Source: Chthoniobacterales bacterium
GTDB lineage: Bacteria; Verrucomicrobiota; Verrucomicrobiia; Chthoniobacterales; DYNR01
Direction of reading: 5' to 3'
Assembly: GCA_026418675.1 (NCBI GenBank)
Contig: JAOAAX010000004.1
Coordinates: 59,306-123,305, forward strand
DNA: 64,000 nt
Shown here: one piece after another, positions 38,352-49,774 of the stretch
Layout of the letters: each line of letters opens with the position of its first letter
Position numbering within the stretch: position 1 is the first letter of the stretch
Notes under the pieces: model-generated
The model's input: the letters and a program-made list of their open reading frames with translations, nothing else
Databases searched by the model: none
Told to the model about the DNA's origin: nothing
Translations under genes and position numbers: made by a program

Positions 38352-39752
38352 ATGAAGCCTGACGGAGAGAGAAGTTTGAAAGTTTTGATAGTGGATGGGG
38401 AGAGTGATTTTTTGGAATGGGCTGTGAATCAGGTTCGTGGTTTAGGGGTTGAAGTTTATGCGGAAGGGACAGCGGACCGGGCGTATCGAGTTTTTTGTGA
38501 GGTTCAACCGGATTTAGTTTTAACGGAGTTGAATTTGACGCCTTTTAGTGGGCAGGAGCTGTTAGTGAAGATACGGACGCATACTCCGAATGCGTTGGTG
38601 ATTGTGTATAGTGCATTTGGGACGACGCAGTCTGTTATAGAAACGATGAAGCTTGGGGCGTTTGACTTTGTGCGGAAGGAGCAGTTGCCGTTTAATTTGA
38701 AGGTGGTGGTGGAAGCAGCCTTGAAGGTGAGGATGGATTTGATGAAGGCGAGTGCGCCGCGGCCACAGTTGACGGTGGAGCAGCACAGCGATGAGATGGT
38801 TGGGAGGTCGGATGCGATGCAGCAGGTGTTTAAGCTTGTTGGGCGTGTGGCTGCGAGCGATGTGCCGGTTTTGATTACCGGAGAGAGTGGGACTGGGAAG
38901 GAGCTAGTTGCGCGTGCGATTCATCGTTATAGCCAACGGAGCAATAAGGCATTTTTGGCGATAAACTGTGCTGCGATTCCTGAGCAGCTTTTGGAGAGCG
39001 AGCTATTTGGGCATGAGAAGGGAGCGTTTACTGGTGCGCATTCGCAGCGGATTGGGCGTTTTGAGCAGTGTGATGAGGGGACGTTGTTTCTGGATGAGAT
39101 TGGGGAGATGCCGTTGGCGCTGCAGAGCAAGCTTTTGCGGGTTTTGCAGCATGGAGAATTTTCGCGTGTGGGGGGTAGTCAGACGATCCGGGTGGATGTG
39201 CGGATTGTAGCAGCGACGAATAAGCAGCTTGAGCAGGAGGTTGCGGAGAAGAGGTTTCGGGAGGATTTGTTTTATCGGCTGAACGTGGTTCGGATTCATC
39301 TTCCGCCGCTGCGTCAGCGGGTGGAGGATATACCGTTGCTTGCGGAATATTTTTTGCAGAGGATTTCTGCGCGTCGTCTTCAGCCGCCATTGAAGCTTTC
39401 TGAGGAAGCGGTGCGGATGTTGGAGGGTTATAGCTGGCCTGGGAATGTGCGTGAGCTGGAGAATACGCTGGAGAGGGCTGTCGTGCTTGCGACTTCAGAT
39501 GTGCTTTTGGCGAAGGACATTCCTCTTGGCGAATTAGGAGGGGAGGGGGTGGCGATGCGGCGGCGGCTAGAGGAGATAGCGGAGCAGATTCTGCGTGTTA
39601 TTCCGGAGGAGTCTGCGGTTATGCCGGTATTGGAGGCTGTGCTTTCTGCGCGGGTTTTGCAGATAACGAGTGGGGATGAGGGGAAGGCTGCGCAGCGATT
39701 GGGGATAGAGAAGTCGGCTTTGAGGGCAGCTTTACGGCGGGAGAGGGTATGA
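38352..39752 (+). CDS. NtrC-type sigma-54 activator with atypical receiver domain
   Basis: Encodes 466 residues. Residues 10-125 form a receiver-like domain, but the position of the phosphorylated Asp is Glu59 (LVLTELNLTP) and the usual acidic pair is reduced to Asp15-Gly16; the conserved Ser and Lys are kept. The AAA+ domain is complete, with Walker A GESGTGKE, the GAFTGA loop that contacts sigma-54, and the GNVRELENTLERAVVL end. A Fis-like HTH (AAQRLGIEKSALRAALRR) ends the protein. It should activate sigma-54 promoters, but control by phosphorylation is doubtful. No partner kinase is adjacent. Confidence 0.9.
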   Translation: MKPDGERSLKVLIVDGESDFLEWAVNQVRGLGVEVYAEGTADRAYRVFCEVQPDLVLTELNLTPFSGQELLVKIRTHTPNALVIVYSAFGTTQSVIETMKLGAFDFVRKEQLPFNLKVVVEAALKVRMDLMKASAPRPQLTVEQHSDEMVGRSDAMQQVFKLVGRVAASDVPVLITGESGTGKELVARAIHRYSQRSNKAFLAINCAAIPEQLLESELFGHEKGAFTGAHSQRIGRFEQCDEGTLFLDEIGEMPLALQSKLLRVLQHGEFSRVGGSQTIRVDVRIVAATNKQLEQEVAEKRFREDLFYRLNVVRIHLPPLRQRVEDIPLLAEYFLQRISARRLQPPLKLSEEAVRMLEGYSWPGNVRELENTLERAVVLATSDVLLAKDIPLGELGGEGVAMRRRLEEIAEQILRVIPEESAVMPVLEAVLSARVLQITSGDEGKAAQRLGIEKSALRAALRRERV

Positions 39753-39762
39753 GGTTTTAAGT

Positions 39763-40605
39763 ATGGTTAGTGGAGTGCCGGCGTGTTCATCATTTCGGGT
39801 GGAGGGTGGAGAACTTAAGCCTGCTGGTGGGGTGCCTGTGAGTGATCGTGGTTTTCGGTATGGGCAGCATTTTTTTGAGACGATTGCAGTGAAGGGTGGG
39901 CGATGGGGCTTTTACCAGGAGCATTTGCAGATATTGCAGAGATCGGGCGGGGCGGCTGGTTTCGTTGTTCGGGAGGAGGATTGGGCTGTTGTAGAAAAAG
40001 CACCTGAGCATCCGTTATTTCGGGGTAATCCACAGGAGGGAGTAGTGAGGTTGTTTTGGACGGCAGGGGATGGAGGGCCTGCGGATCCGCCTGGGATTGG
40101 GAGGATTTATTTTACTGTGGAGCACGGTGAAGTGGGTAGTGTGGGAGGGAAATTAAAATTGGGTGTAAAGGAATGCCTGAGGGAAGTATGGTGGAATGGA
40201 TGGAAGACAGGGAACTACTGGGCTCGGTTGGAGATTTTACGGGCTGGGAGGAAAGAGGGTATGGATGAGATGATTTTGGTTTCGCCAAGGGGCGAGGTTG
40301 TGAGTGTGTGTTTGGCGAATGTATTTGTGCGTGTCAATGGGGAGTGGCTCACGCCTCCTATTGATGATGGTGCAAGGCCTGGGGTTGTGAGGGGGTTCCT
40401 TTTGCGGGAGGGAATTGGGCGTGAGGCGAAAGTAGCGGCTAGAGATTTGGAGCAAGTGGAAGCGATTCTGGTGTGTAACAGTCGGCTTGGGCCCGTGCGT
40501 GGGGTTCTTCTAAAGGATGGGAAGCAAATTGGTGGGGAGGAAAGCGAGGCGGAGTTTTTCGAAGAATTGTGGCAAAAATTTTGCCAAGCTGCGTGGGGGG
40601 TATGA
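39763..40605 (+). CDS. Class IV PLP-dependent aminotransferase / aminodeoxychorismate lyase-like
   Basis: Encodes 280 residues of the fold-type IV PLP family, which includes branched-chain aminotransferases, D-amino acid aminotransferases and PabC. VPVSDRGFRYGQHFFETIAV is the N-terminal signature, the PLP Lys is likely in WKTGNYWARLEI, and EMILVSPRGEVVSVCLANVFV the segment binding the cofactor phosphate. Length and the short GEVV element suit a PabC-like lyase, but subfamily cannot be decided. It follows the sigma-54 activator by 10 bases. Confidence 0.82.
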   Translation: MVSGVPACSSFRVEGGELKPAGGVPVSDRGFRYGQHFFETIAVKGGRWGFYQEHLQILQRSGGAAGFVVREEDWAVVEKAPEHPLFRGNPQEGVVRLFWTAGDGGPADPPGIGRIYFTVEHGEVGSVGGKLKLGVKECLREVWWNGWKTGNYWARLEILRAGRKEGMDEMILVSPRGEVVSVCLANVFVRVNGEWLTPPIDDGARPGVVRGFLLREGIGREAKVAARDLEQVEAILVCNSRLGPVRGVLLKDGKQIGGEESEAEFFEELWQKFCQAAWGV

Positions 40606-40699
40606 GGAAATTGGGGGGATGTGAGGTAGAGGCGGCAGATATTTGATATAGCTGAAAATATATAAAGGACGAGTGTATCCTTAATTCGATAGGAATGAT

Positions 40700-41992
40700 T
40701 TATTGGTGGGTATGGAGAGCGTTGATGTTTTGGGATTGGTGATTTTGTTGGAGACGGAAATCGAAAGTGGGTCTGCGGTGACCTGGGTTAGTGTAAGCGG
40801 GGTCGTCGAAGGTTCCGAGTTCTTTGGCGAGTTTTGCGAAGACATCGAGGACGAAGTCGAGGTCTTCGTCTGTGTGTGTGGCCATGTAACTGGTGCGGAC
40901 GATGGCTTCGCCGTAACGGACGGCTGGATAGATAGCCGGGGTTGCGAAGACCCCTTCTTCGAAGAGGCGTTGAGCGAAGCGGAAGGCGTTTTTTTCGCTT
41001 CCGATGAGGATGGGGACGATGGGGGATTGGGTGTTGCCGATTTTAAAGCCGAGGGAGGTGAAGCCGTTGTGCATTTTGCGCGTGTTTCGCCAGAGAGCTT
41101 CGATGCGCTCTGGTTCTGCGCGGAGGATTTGGAGGGCTTTGAGGACGCCTGCGGTGACGGCTGGGGCGAGGGAGGCGGTGAAAATGAGGCAGCGGGCGCG
41201 GTGGCGGAGGTATTCGATGAGTTCAGCGGAGCCTGCGATGAACCCGCCCATGGAACCGAGGGATTTGGAGAAGGTGCCCATGATGATTTCGACTTTCTCG
41301 TTGAGGTCGAAGTGGTGGACGACGCCGCGGCCTTGTGGGCCGATGACACCGAGGGAGTGGGCTTCGTCAACGTAAGTGACACAGGAAAACTCTTTTGCGA
41401 CGGCGAGGATTTCTGGGAGGTTGACCATTTCACCGGACATGCTGAAGACGCCGTCCACGACGACGAGACGGCCAGCGGATGGTTCGACACGTTTGAGGCG
41501 GTTTCGTAGGGATTCTGCGGAGTTGTGGCGGAAGGGGATGAGTTTTGCTGGAGAGAAAGTGCAGCCGTCAATGATGCTTGCGTGATTTTCGCGGTCGCAA
41601 AGGATGACGTCGCCTTCTTCTGTTAGAGAGGAGAGAGCGCCTTGGTTGGCGAAGAAGCCCGTGGAGAAGAGGAGGACGTCTTCGCGTTGGAGGAAATCAG
41701 CGAGTTCTTCTTCGAGCTGGCGATGGATGCGGAGGCTTCCGTTGAGGAGGCGGGAGCCGGTGCAACCGGAGCCGTATTTTCGAGCGGCATCACAAGCGGC
41801 TTCGATGACACGTGGGTCGTGAGCGAGGCCGAGGTAGTTGTTGGAGCCGACCATGATTTTTTCTTTTCCGTCGCAGATGACGCGACCGCCTTTGGTTGCT
41901 TCGATTGTGCGGAAGTAGGGGTAGAAGCCTTGGGCGCGTGCATCAGCGGAATCGCGGAATTCGCGGCATTTTTGAAAGAGGTCTCTAGGCAT
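40700..41992 (-). CDS. Alpha-oxoamine synthase, serine palmitoyltransferase-like
   Basis: Encodes 430 residues of the PLP family that condenses an amino acid with an acyl-CoA (BioF, Kbl, HemA, SPT). The PLP Lys is in GTFSKSLGSMGGF; YVDEAHSLGVIGPQGRG and DRENHASIIDGC shape the cofactor site. The N-terminal FYPYFRTIE with GSNNYLGL and GSRLLNGSLRIH resembles bacterial serine palmitoyltransferases more than BioF or Kbl, suggesting long-chain base synthesis. An extra 25 polar residues end the protein. No biotin or threonine-degradation genes lie nearby. Confidence 0.8.
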   Translation of the reverse strand: MPRDLFQKCREFRDSADARAQGFYPYFRTIEATKGGRVICDGKEKIMVGSNNYLGLAHDPRVIEAACDAARKYGSGCTGSRLLNGSLRIHRQLEEELADFLQREDVLLFSTGFFANQGALSSLTEEGDVILCDRENHASIIDGCTFSPAKLIPFRHNSAESLRNRLKRVEPSAGRLVVVDGVFSMSGEMVNLPEILAVAKEFSCVTYVDEAHSLGVIGPQGRGVVHHFDLNEKVEIIMGTFSKSLGSMGGFIAGSAELIEYLRHRARCLIFTASLAPAVTAGVLKALQILRAEPERIEALWRNTRKMHNGFTSLGFKIGNTQSPIVPILIGSEKNAFRFAQRLFEEGVFATPAIYPAVRYGEAIVRTSYMATHTDEDLDFVLDVFAKLAKELGTFDDPAYTNPGHRRPTFDFRLQQNHQSQNINALHTHQ

Positions 41993-42173
41993 GATAGGAT
42001 TTGGTCAGGAAAGAAGATTTACTGAGCTGTTACAAAATTTTTAAAGATTGCACTTTAGATAGAAAGAGTAAAAACTTTTTTCGACAAGAAATTACAGATT
42101 TGAGTTGGTTGTTAGAGGGATTGCCGGAGGGGAGATAGAATGGAGGAAGAGTATTTGTGGATGAAGAGGAGGA

Positions 42174-43199
42174 TTAGTGGAGGCGTGGGAGGAGGAAACG
42201 AGCAAAAATGAGGTAAATAATGAGTGCGATACCAGAGGAGCCTGGGAGTGTTAGGATCCAAGTGAGGATCATATGGCGCCACGTGGAGAAATCGATAATG
42301 CCTTTGTTGGAGATGGCACCTGAACCGGTGATACTCCCAACGACAACATGGGTCGTGCTAATGGGTATGCCTAATCGAGAACATAAGAGGTTAACGAATG
42401 CAGCAGCAAGGTTAGCGGATAAGCCACTTTCATTTTCAAGTTTTGTAATTTTTTCACTGGCAGTGACAATGATTTTTTTGCCACCGGCGAGGGTGCCTAG
42501 CCCCATTGTTACGGCGCAGAGAAGGATTACCCACCAAGGAATTTGATTGCCCTGTTCTGGTATTAATTTTGCGCTGATGAGGGAAAGAGTAATAATACCC
42601 ATAGTTTTCTGTGCGTCGTTTGAGCCGTGGGAGAAAGCCATGAGCGCGCCAGAGAATATTTGGAGACGTGTAAGGAGATGATGCCTGAAATTTTTTTTAA
42701 GTTTTTTCAAAGCTTTATTAATGACGATCATAATAAGAGCGGAGACGACTAAGCCGAGGAGAGGGGAGGCGATCATCGGGATAATTACTTTTTCGTAAAC
42801 ATTGATCCAAATGATTTCGGATCTGCCGTGATAAGCGACACCTGCGCCGACGAGGCCGCCGACGATTGCATGGGATGAGCTGCTTGGCATACCGAACCAC
42901 CAGGTAAGGACGTTCCATGCGATAGCCCCAAGGAGGGCTGAGAGCACGATTAGTTGAGAGTTGATGGGGTCTTCGACATTGCGAATGATGCCTTTCTGAA
43001 TGGTTTCTGCGACTGCGGTGGCGAAAAAGGCACCGAGGATATTGAGGATTGCCGACATGACGAGAGCTTGTTTTAAGGTCATGGCTTTGGTTGCTACGAT
43101 TGTCGCGATGGCGTTGGCGGCATCGTGAAAACCGTTTGTGAAGTCAAATGTTAGAGCAATAAGGATTACGGCGATTACAATAAAAATAGGGACTTCCAT
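42174..43199 (-). CDS. pit: Inorganic phosphate transporter, PitA family
   Basis: Encodes 341 residues of a multi-spanning membrane permease of the PiT family. The two repeated signature segments are visible: DFTNGFHDAANAIATIVATKAM near the N-terminus and FSHGSNDAQKTMGIITLSL in the second half, plus GIPISTTHVVVGSITGSG. About ten hydrophobic segments are present. It should carry metal-phosphate with protons. No phoU-like gene is next to it. Gene length is shorter than E. coli PitA but usual for many bacteria. Confidence 0.92.
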   Translation of the reverse strand: MEVPIFIVIAVILIALTFDFTNGFHDAANAIATIVATKAMTLKQALVMSAILNILGAFFATAVAETIQKGIIRNVEDPINSQLIVLSALLGAIAWNVLTWWFGMPSSSSHAIVGGLVGAGVAYHGRSEIIWINVYEKVIIPMIASPLLGLVVSALIMIVINKALKKLKKNFRHHLLTRLQIFSGALMAFSHGSNDAQKTMGIITLSLISAKLIPEQGNQIPWWVILLCAVTMGLGTLAGGKKIIVTASEKITKLENESGLSANLAAAFVNLLCSRLGIPISTTHVVVGSITGSGAISNKGIIDFSTWRHMILTWILTLPGSSGIALIIYLIFARFLLPRLH

Positions 43200-43299
43200 A
43201 CGTTTGGATAAGAGAGAGTGAAGTTGTTTGTGGTAATCTTGATGGTTGATCAGATTTTGGGAACTACTTTTTTGGAGAAAACTGAAGAAGATAAGGTTC

Positions 43300-43674
43300 C
43301 TAATTTTGTGTTTTTGAGAGGAGCAGGTGGAAACCAGTTAGGATGAGAAGGATAGCGAAAATGCGGGTGAGGGTGGTGTTGCTGAGGTGTTTGAGGAGGT
43401 CTGCAGCGAAGAAAGAGGTGATGGCACCTGCAAGAGTGAGAGTAAGTGCTGCCGGCCAATGGATGAGGCCGTTGATGTGGTTGCGGAGAGAACCGGCGAT
43501 TGATATGAGGACAATGGCGGCGAGGGAAGTTGCGACGGCTTCTTTTTGCGGGAATCGGAAGAGCCAAACAAGGGCTGGAACCATGAGGATACCTCCGCCG
43601 ATGCCACAAATTGCTGCAATTGCGCCTGCGAGGATACCAACAAGAAAAATTAGGAGGAGCTGAGGAAGGGGCAT
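43300..43674 (-). CDS. Half-size TSUP (TauE/SafE-type) membrane protein
   Basis: Encodes 124 residues with four hydrophobic segments. GILAGAIAAICGIGGGILMVPALVWLF is the TSUP signature with the GxGGG turn, and KEAVATSLAAIVLISIAGSLRNH the second. Full TSUP proteins have two such halves in about 250 residues; only one is encoded, and no second half was found nearby. It would need to dimerise. Substrates in the family are sulfite, sulfoacetate and other small anions. The start lies 21 bases after sufT, so the two are likely cotranscribed. Confidence 0.75.
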   Translation of the reverse strand: MPLPQLLLIFLVGILAGAIAAICGIGGGILMVPALVWLFRFPQKEAVATSLAAIVLISIAGSLRNHINGLIHWPAALTLTLAGAITSFFAADLLKHLSNTTLTRIFAILLILTGFHLLLSKTQN

Positions 43675-43695
43675 TAGGGGAATGGTAGGAAGGTT

Positions 43696-44241
43696 TTAAA
43701 TGAGACCGAGTTTCATCCTCCCCTCCTCGCTAATCATGGATTGGTTCCAAGGGGGATCCCAAACGAGTTCGACTTCGGCCTCTTCGACTCCTTCGATGGA
43801 GAGGATTTTGTTTTTTGCGTCGGCGGCGATAGTTGGGCCCATGCCGCAACCTGGAGCGGTGAGTGTCATTTTGACGTGGACGGAGGCGCCGCCGGACTCT
43901 TTATTTTGGACAATGCAATCGTAAATTAAGCCGAGGTCGACGACGTTGACTGGGATTTCTGGGTCATAGACGGTCCGCAACTGGTCCCAAACGGCTTCTT
44001 CGAGTGAGCCTTGAGGGGAGATTTTGGGAGGGAGGTTGAGGTCTTCCTCTGAGAGGCCGAGGGCGTCGGCGTTTTCAGCATCAATTCTAGCCAAGCCTGC
44101 TTGTGTTGCGACGGTGAAACTGCCACCGAGGCGTTGGGTGATAATGACTTTGGTGCCTTTTGGGAGTTCGATGAGGAAGCCGCTAGGGATTTCGATTGCG
44201 TTGCAATCGCGAAGGAGTTCGATTTCTTCGTGGAGGTGCAT
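43696..44241 (-). CDS. sufT: Fe-S assembly protein SufT (MIP18/DUF59 family)
   Basis: Encodes 181 residues. The C-terminal 100 residues carry the MIP18 fold with TVYDPEIPVNVVDLGLIYD and the conserved LTAPGCGMGP, whose Cys is the functional residue of the family. The N-terminal 75 residues include LIELPKGTKVIITQRLGGSFTV, typical of the longer SufT proteins. A role in maturing Fe-S proteins is known for the family. No sufBCD is near; the desulfurase at 31305 is the only other assembly gene here. T precedes the ATG and no SD is present. Confidence 0.88.
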   Translation of the reverse strand: MHLHEEIELLRDCNAIEIPSGFLIELPKGTKVIITQRLGGSFTVATQAGLARIDAENADALGLSEEDLNLPPKISPQGSLEEAVWDQLRTVYDPEIPVNVVDLGLIYDCIVQNKESGGASVHVKMTLTAPGCGMGPTIAADAKNKILSIEGVEEAEVELVWDPPWNQSMISEEGRMKLGLI

Positions 44242-44411
44242 AGGTGAAGGATTTGAATAAAAATTAATTCAGTTTTTTTGAAAAAGACAAATTTCGATTT
44301 TAGAGGTTGAGAGGGTATGGGGGTGGAAGGGGAAAGGTGATAGGATAGTCGTTTATGGGATTGGGGATTAGTTTGGATGTGGGGCAGGAATTTGGTAGTG
44401 ATTTTCTTGTT

Positions 44412-45698
44412 TTATTGTGAATGGAGGTGCTGGCGTAAGGTTTTTGCGAGTTGGAGGGCGGACCAGCAGGCGTCTTCGTGGAAGCCATAGCGGAAATAAC
44501 TGCCGCAGAAGTAAATTTTTTGATTTGGGGAGATGGAGTTAAGTTGGTGAAGGCGTGGTTGGATAGTCTCGGTTTGTGAGGTGAAGGTTGGGTGTTCGTA
44601 TGTAGTTTCGTAGAGTATGGATTGTGGGGAAATGAAGTGATGGCTATTGAGGGAGACGATGTAATTTTTACGAGTGGGGAGGCGCTGGAGGGCATTCATC
44701 CAATAGTGGACTGTAGCCTCGATTTTTTGTGGTGGATGTGGGTTTTGGCGGACGAGGAAATTCCAAGATGCCCAGATGGAGCGGTGTTTAGGCAAGACGG
44801 AGGTATCGGTATGGAGGATGGCGTGATTTTTCTGGTAATGGAAGGGGGAGAGGAGTTCGATTTGGAGCTGGGAAGGGGATTCGAGGAGAGCGAGGGCTTG
44901 GTCGGCATGAGTGGCGAGGATGACTCGATCGAAGCGGAGAGGGGAGCCGGAAAGAGGGAGGACTTCGACGTTGTGGTCAGTTTGTCGGATTCGATGAATT
45001 GGGCAATGGATGGCATGGATTCCGGGCTGGTTGAGGATTTTTTGGACGTAGGAGTGAGCGCCGTTTTTGACTGTGAACCAACGGTGGTGGGTAAAGATGC
45101 CGAGGAAGCCGTGGTTGTGGAAGAATCGGAGGAGGGTTTGCGCTGGGAAGTCGTTGATTTGGGAGGGGGCTGTGGACCAGAGAGCGGAACTCATTGGGAG
45201 TAGATACCAATCGTAAAAATCCTGGCTGAGTTTGTTGGCTTGGACGAATTGGTGGAGTGTCTGATGGGCAGGGGGGGTTGAATGGGAGTTTTTTAGGGTG
45301 TGATGGGAGATGCGGAAGAACTTCAGGACTTCGCAGAGGAAGCGATAGAAGCGAGGGCGAAAGAGGTTTTGTAATTGGCCGAAGAGTTTGAGGAGGCTTG
45401 AGCCGTTGTATTCGAGGTTTGCGATGTCGTGACGGAGGGAAAAGGACATTTCGGCGGGCTGGTAATGGATGCCCAATTCTTGGAAAAGGCGCAGGAGGTT
45501 TGGGTAAGTGACTTTGTTGAAGACAATGAAGCCAGTATCTATTGGTAGCTTTATTCCGTTTTCCTCGATAATTCTTGTGTTGGTGTGGCCGCCGAAGTGG
45601 GTGTTTTTTTCGAGGATGGTAATCTGAGCGAAGGGGCGGAGATAATAGGCAGCCGTAAGGCCTGCAATGCCACTACCGATGATGGCAATGTGTTGCAT
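44412..45698 (-). CDS. FAD-dependent oxidoreductase, predicted NAD/FAD-binding (COG2907-type)
   Basis: Encodes 428 residues. The N-terminal Rossmann motif IAIIGSGIAGLTAAYYL binds FAD ADP, followed by LPIDTGFIVFNKVTYPNLLRLF, characteristic of the amine-oxidase-like group often found with cyclopropane fatty acid synthases. IYFCGSYFRYGFHEDACWSALQLAK closes the FAD site. No fatty-acid cyclase is adjacent here, so the substrate is unknown. The gene lies between secA and sufT on the minus strand, 79 bases from secA. Confidence 0.82.
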   Translation of the reverse strand: MQHIAIIGSGIAGLTAAYYLRPFAQITILEKNTHFGGHTNTRIIEENGIKLPIDTGFIVFNKVTYPNLLRLFQELGIHYQPAEMSFSLRHDIANLEYNGSSLLKLFGQLQNLFRPRFYRFLCEVLKFFRISHHTLKNSHSTPPAHQTLHQFVQANKLSQDFYDWYLLPMSSALWSTAPSQINDFPAQTLLRFFHNHGFLGIFTHHRWFTVKNGAHSYVQKILNQPGIHAIHCPIHRIRQTDHNVEVLPLSGSPLRFDRVILATHADQALALLESPSQLQIELLSPFHYQKNHAILHTDTSVLPKHRSIWASWNFLVRQNPHPPQKIEATVHYWMNALQRLPTRKNYIVSLNSHHFISPQSILYETTYEHPTFTSQTETIQPRLHQLNSISPNQKIYFCGSYFRYGFHEDACWSALQLAKTLRQHLHSQ

Positions 45699-45776
45699 GT
45701 GGTGTTAAAGAGGTGAGTAAAGAGGTGAGGATGGGTTGATGAAGAAAAGCTGGTGTTTGTTGAAAAGTTTTTGAGA

Positions 45777-48782
<3,006 letters not shown>

Positions 48783-49085
48783 GTGCGGAAGGGGATGTGA
48801 GATTAGTTGATTGTAAGAAGTTAGCAGGTTGCGAGAGAGGATGGGAGAGGTTAATTTTGAGGGTGGGGGTTGTATTGTTAAAGATGACTTATTTATCTAA
48901 AAAATAAGTTATGAATTTTTGGGATGTAGGAAGGTTTGTTATGGGAGGCAGGTTTGTTCGAGCTATGTGATGTTTTTTTTGGTATTGGGGGGAAGATGAA
49001 GGGTAGAGTGGTGTGTGGGTGTTGTGAATTTTTTGTTGGAAGGGAGAGAAGAGGGGTTCAAAATGTGAGAGAAAAGAAATTTGAC
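48783..49085. other. Divergent intergenic region secA / hypothetical gene
   Basis: This 303-base gap separates the starts of secA (minus) and the hypothetical gene (plus). It is rich in G and T on the + strand. Apart from the AT-rich inverted repeat at 48887-48909, I see no promoter pair I can defend. The + frame is open through its second half, but the encoded sequence looks non-coding. Confidence 0.5.
48887..48909. repeat. AT-rich inverted repeat in the secA upstream region
   Basis: ACTTATTT (48887-48894) and AAATAAGT (48902-48909) are perfect inverted arms around a seven-base spacer. The element lies between divergent starts, where a regulator-binding site would make sense. It lacks a T tail and has a weak stem, so a terminator is unlikely. 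Confidence 0.4.
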
Positions 49086-49772
49086 ATGCATTTGCGGATT
49101 GAGGAGTTGTTTGGACGGGTGACGAAGGAGAAAGCGGAGGAAATTATCCTTTTTTTACATCGGGAAGATCCAATGGGGTATCGTCGGATGATGGGCATGC
49201 TTGCTCAGCGGAGGAAGCTACGGCCGATTTTTATAGAGCGGAAGCCGAAGGTTGAGCGTCATGCTTGGATGATGGAGGAGTTGAGGCGGAGGAGAAACGC
49301 GGATTTGGCTTTGGAAGCGCTGCAGGCGTGGATTTTGAAGGACCGGAGTGGGATGGTTTTGGATTTTTTGGAGATTTTGGGTATTACCCACGATGGGAAG
49401 GGATTGGTGGATGAGTTACCCGAAGAGCCTGATGGGAAAAAAGTGGAGGAGGCTGTCGAGAAATTGTTAGCGAAGTATGAGGCGGAGGATGTGGCGTTGT
49501 ATTTGAATTTGTTTTTATGTGGAGGGGAGGGGAAGTGGGTGAATTTGGAAAGGATAGTAGAGAAGGACAGTAGGTTGTCATTAAGTAGAGGGGTGATTAG
49601 TGGTGGTGAGAAGGTAGAAGACGTTGAGGTTGGTGGGGGGCACGAGAGGGGAGTGGATGGGGATGGGGGGTCAAAAGATGGTTTGGAAATTGCAAAAGGA
49701 GCTGGGGATCAAGGGGAGGCGGGCGGAGGTTGTGGAAGGGAGGAGACAATAATTAACGAGAAGGACAAGTAA
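49086..49772 (+). CDS. Conserved hypothetical protein, helical with Gly/Glu-rich tail
   Basis: I do not recognise a named family. From the ATG at 49086 the product has 228 residues. About 150 are predicted helical, starting MHLRIEELFGRVTKEKAEEII, with RRMMGMLAQRRKLRP, a basic LRRRRNADLALEALQAWIL segment, and VLDFLEILGITHDGKGLVDELP followed by a helix ending in DVALYLNLFL. The last 70 residues are Gly/Glu/Asp-rich and disordered. A cytoplasmic location is likely. It is two bases from gmhA, implying a shared transcript and perhaps a link with cell-surface sugar synthesis. Confidence 0.65.
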   Translation: MHLRIEELFGRVTKEKAEEIILFLHREDPMGYRRMMGMLAQRRKLRPIFIERKPKVERHAWMMEELRRRRNADLALEALQAWILKDRSGMVLDFLEILGITHDGKGLVDELPEEPDGKKVEEAVEKLLAKYEAEDVALYLNLFLCGGEGKWVNLERIVEKDSRLSLSRGVISGGEKVEDVEVGGGHERGVDGDGGSKDGLEIAKGAGDQGEAGGGCGREETIINEKDK

Positions 49773-49774
49773 GT

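Noticed and set aside
43300-43674. Frameshifted full-length TSUP gene
   Set aside because: No second half was found in any frame downstream or upstream, so a genuine half-size protein is more likely than a broken gene.
48936-49085. N-terminal extension of the hypothetical gene with four cysteines
   Set aside because: The Cys pattern suggested a zinc site, but the sequence is Gly-rich intergenic-like, and the ATG at 49086 gives a natural start.
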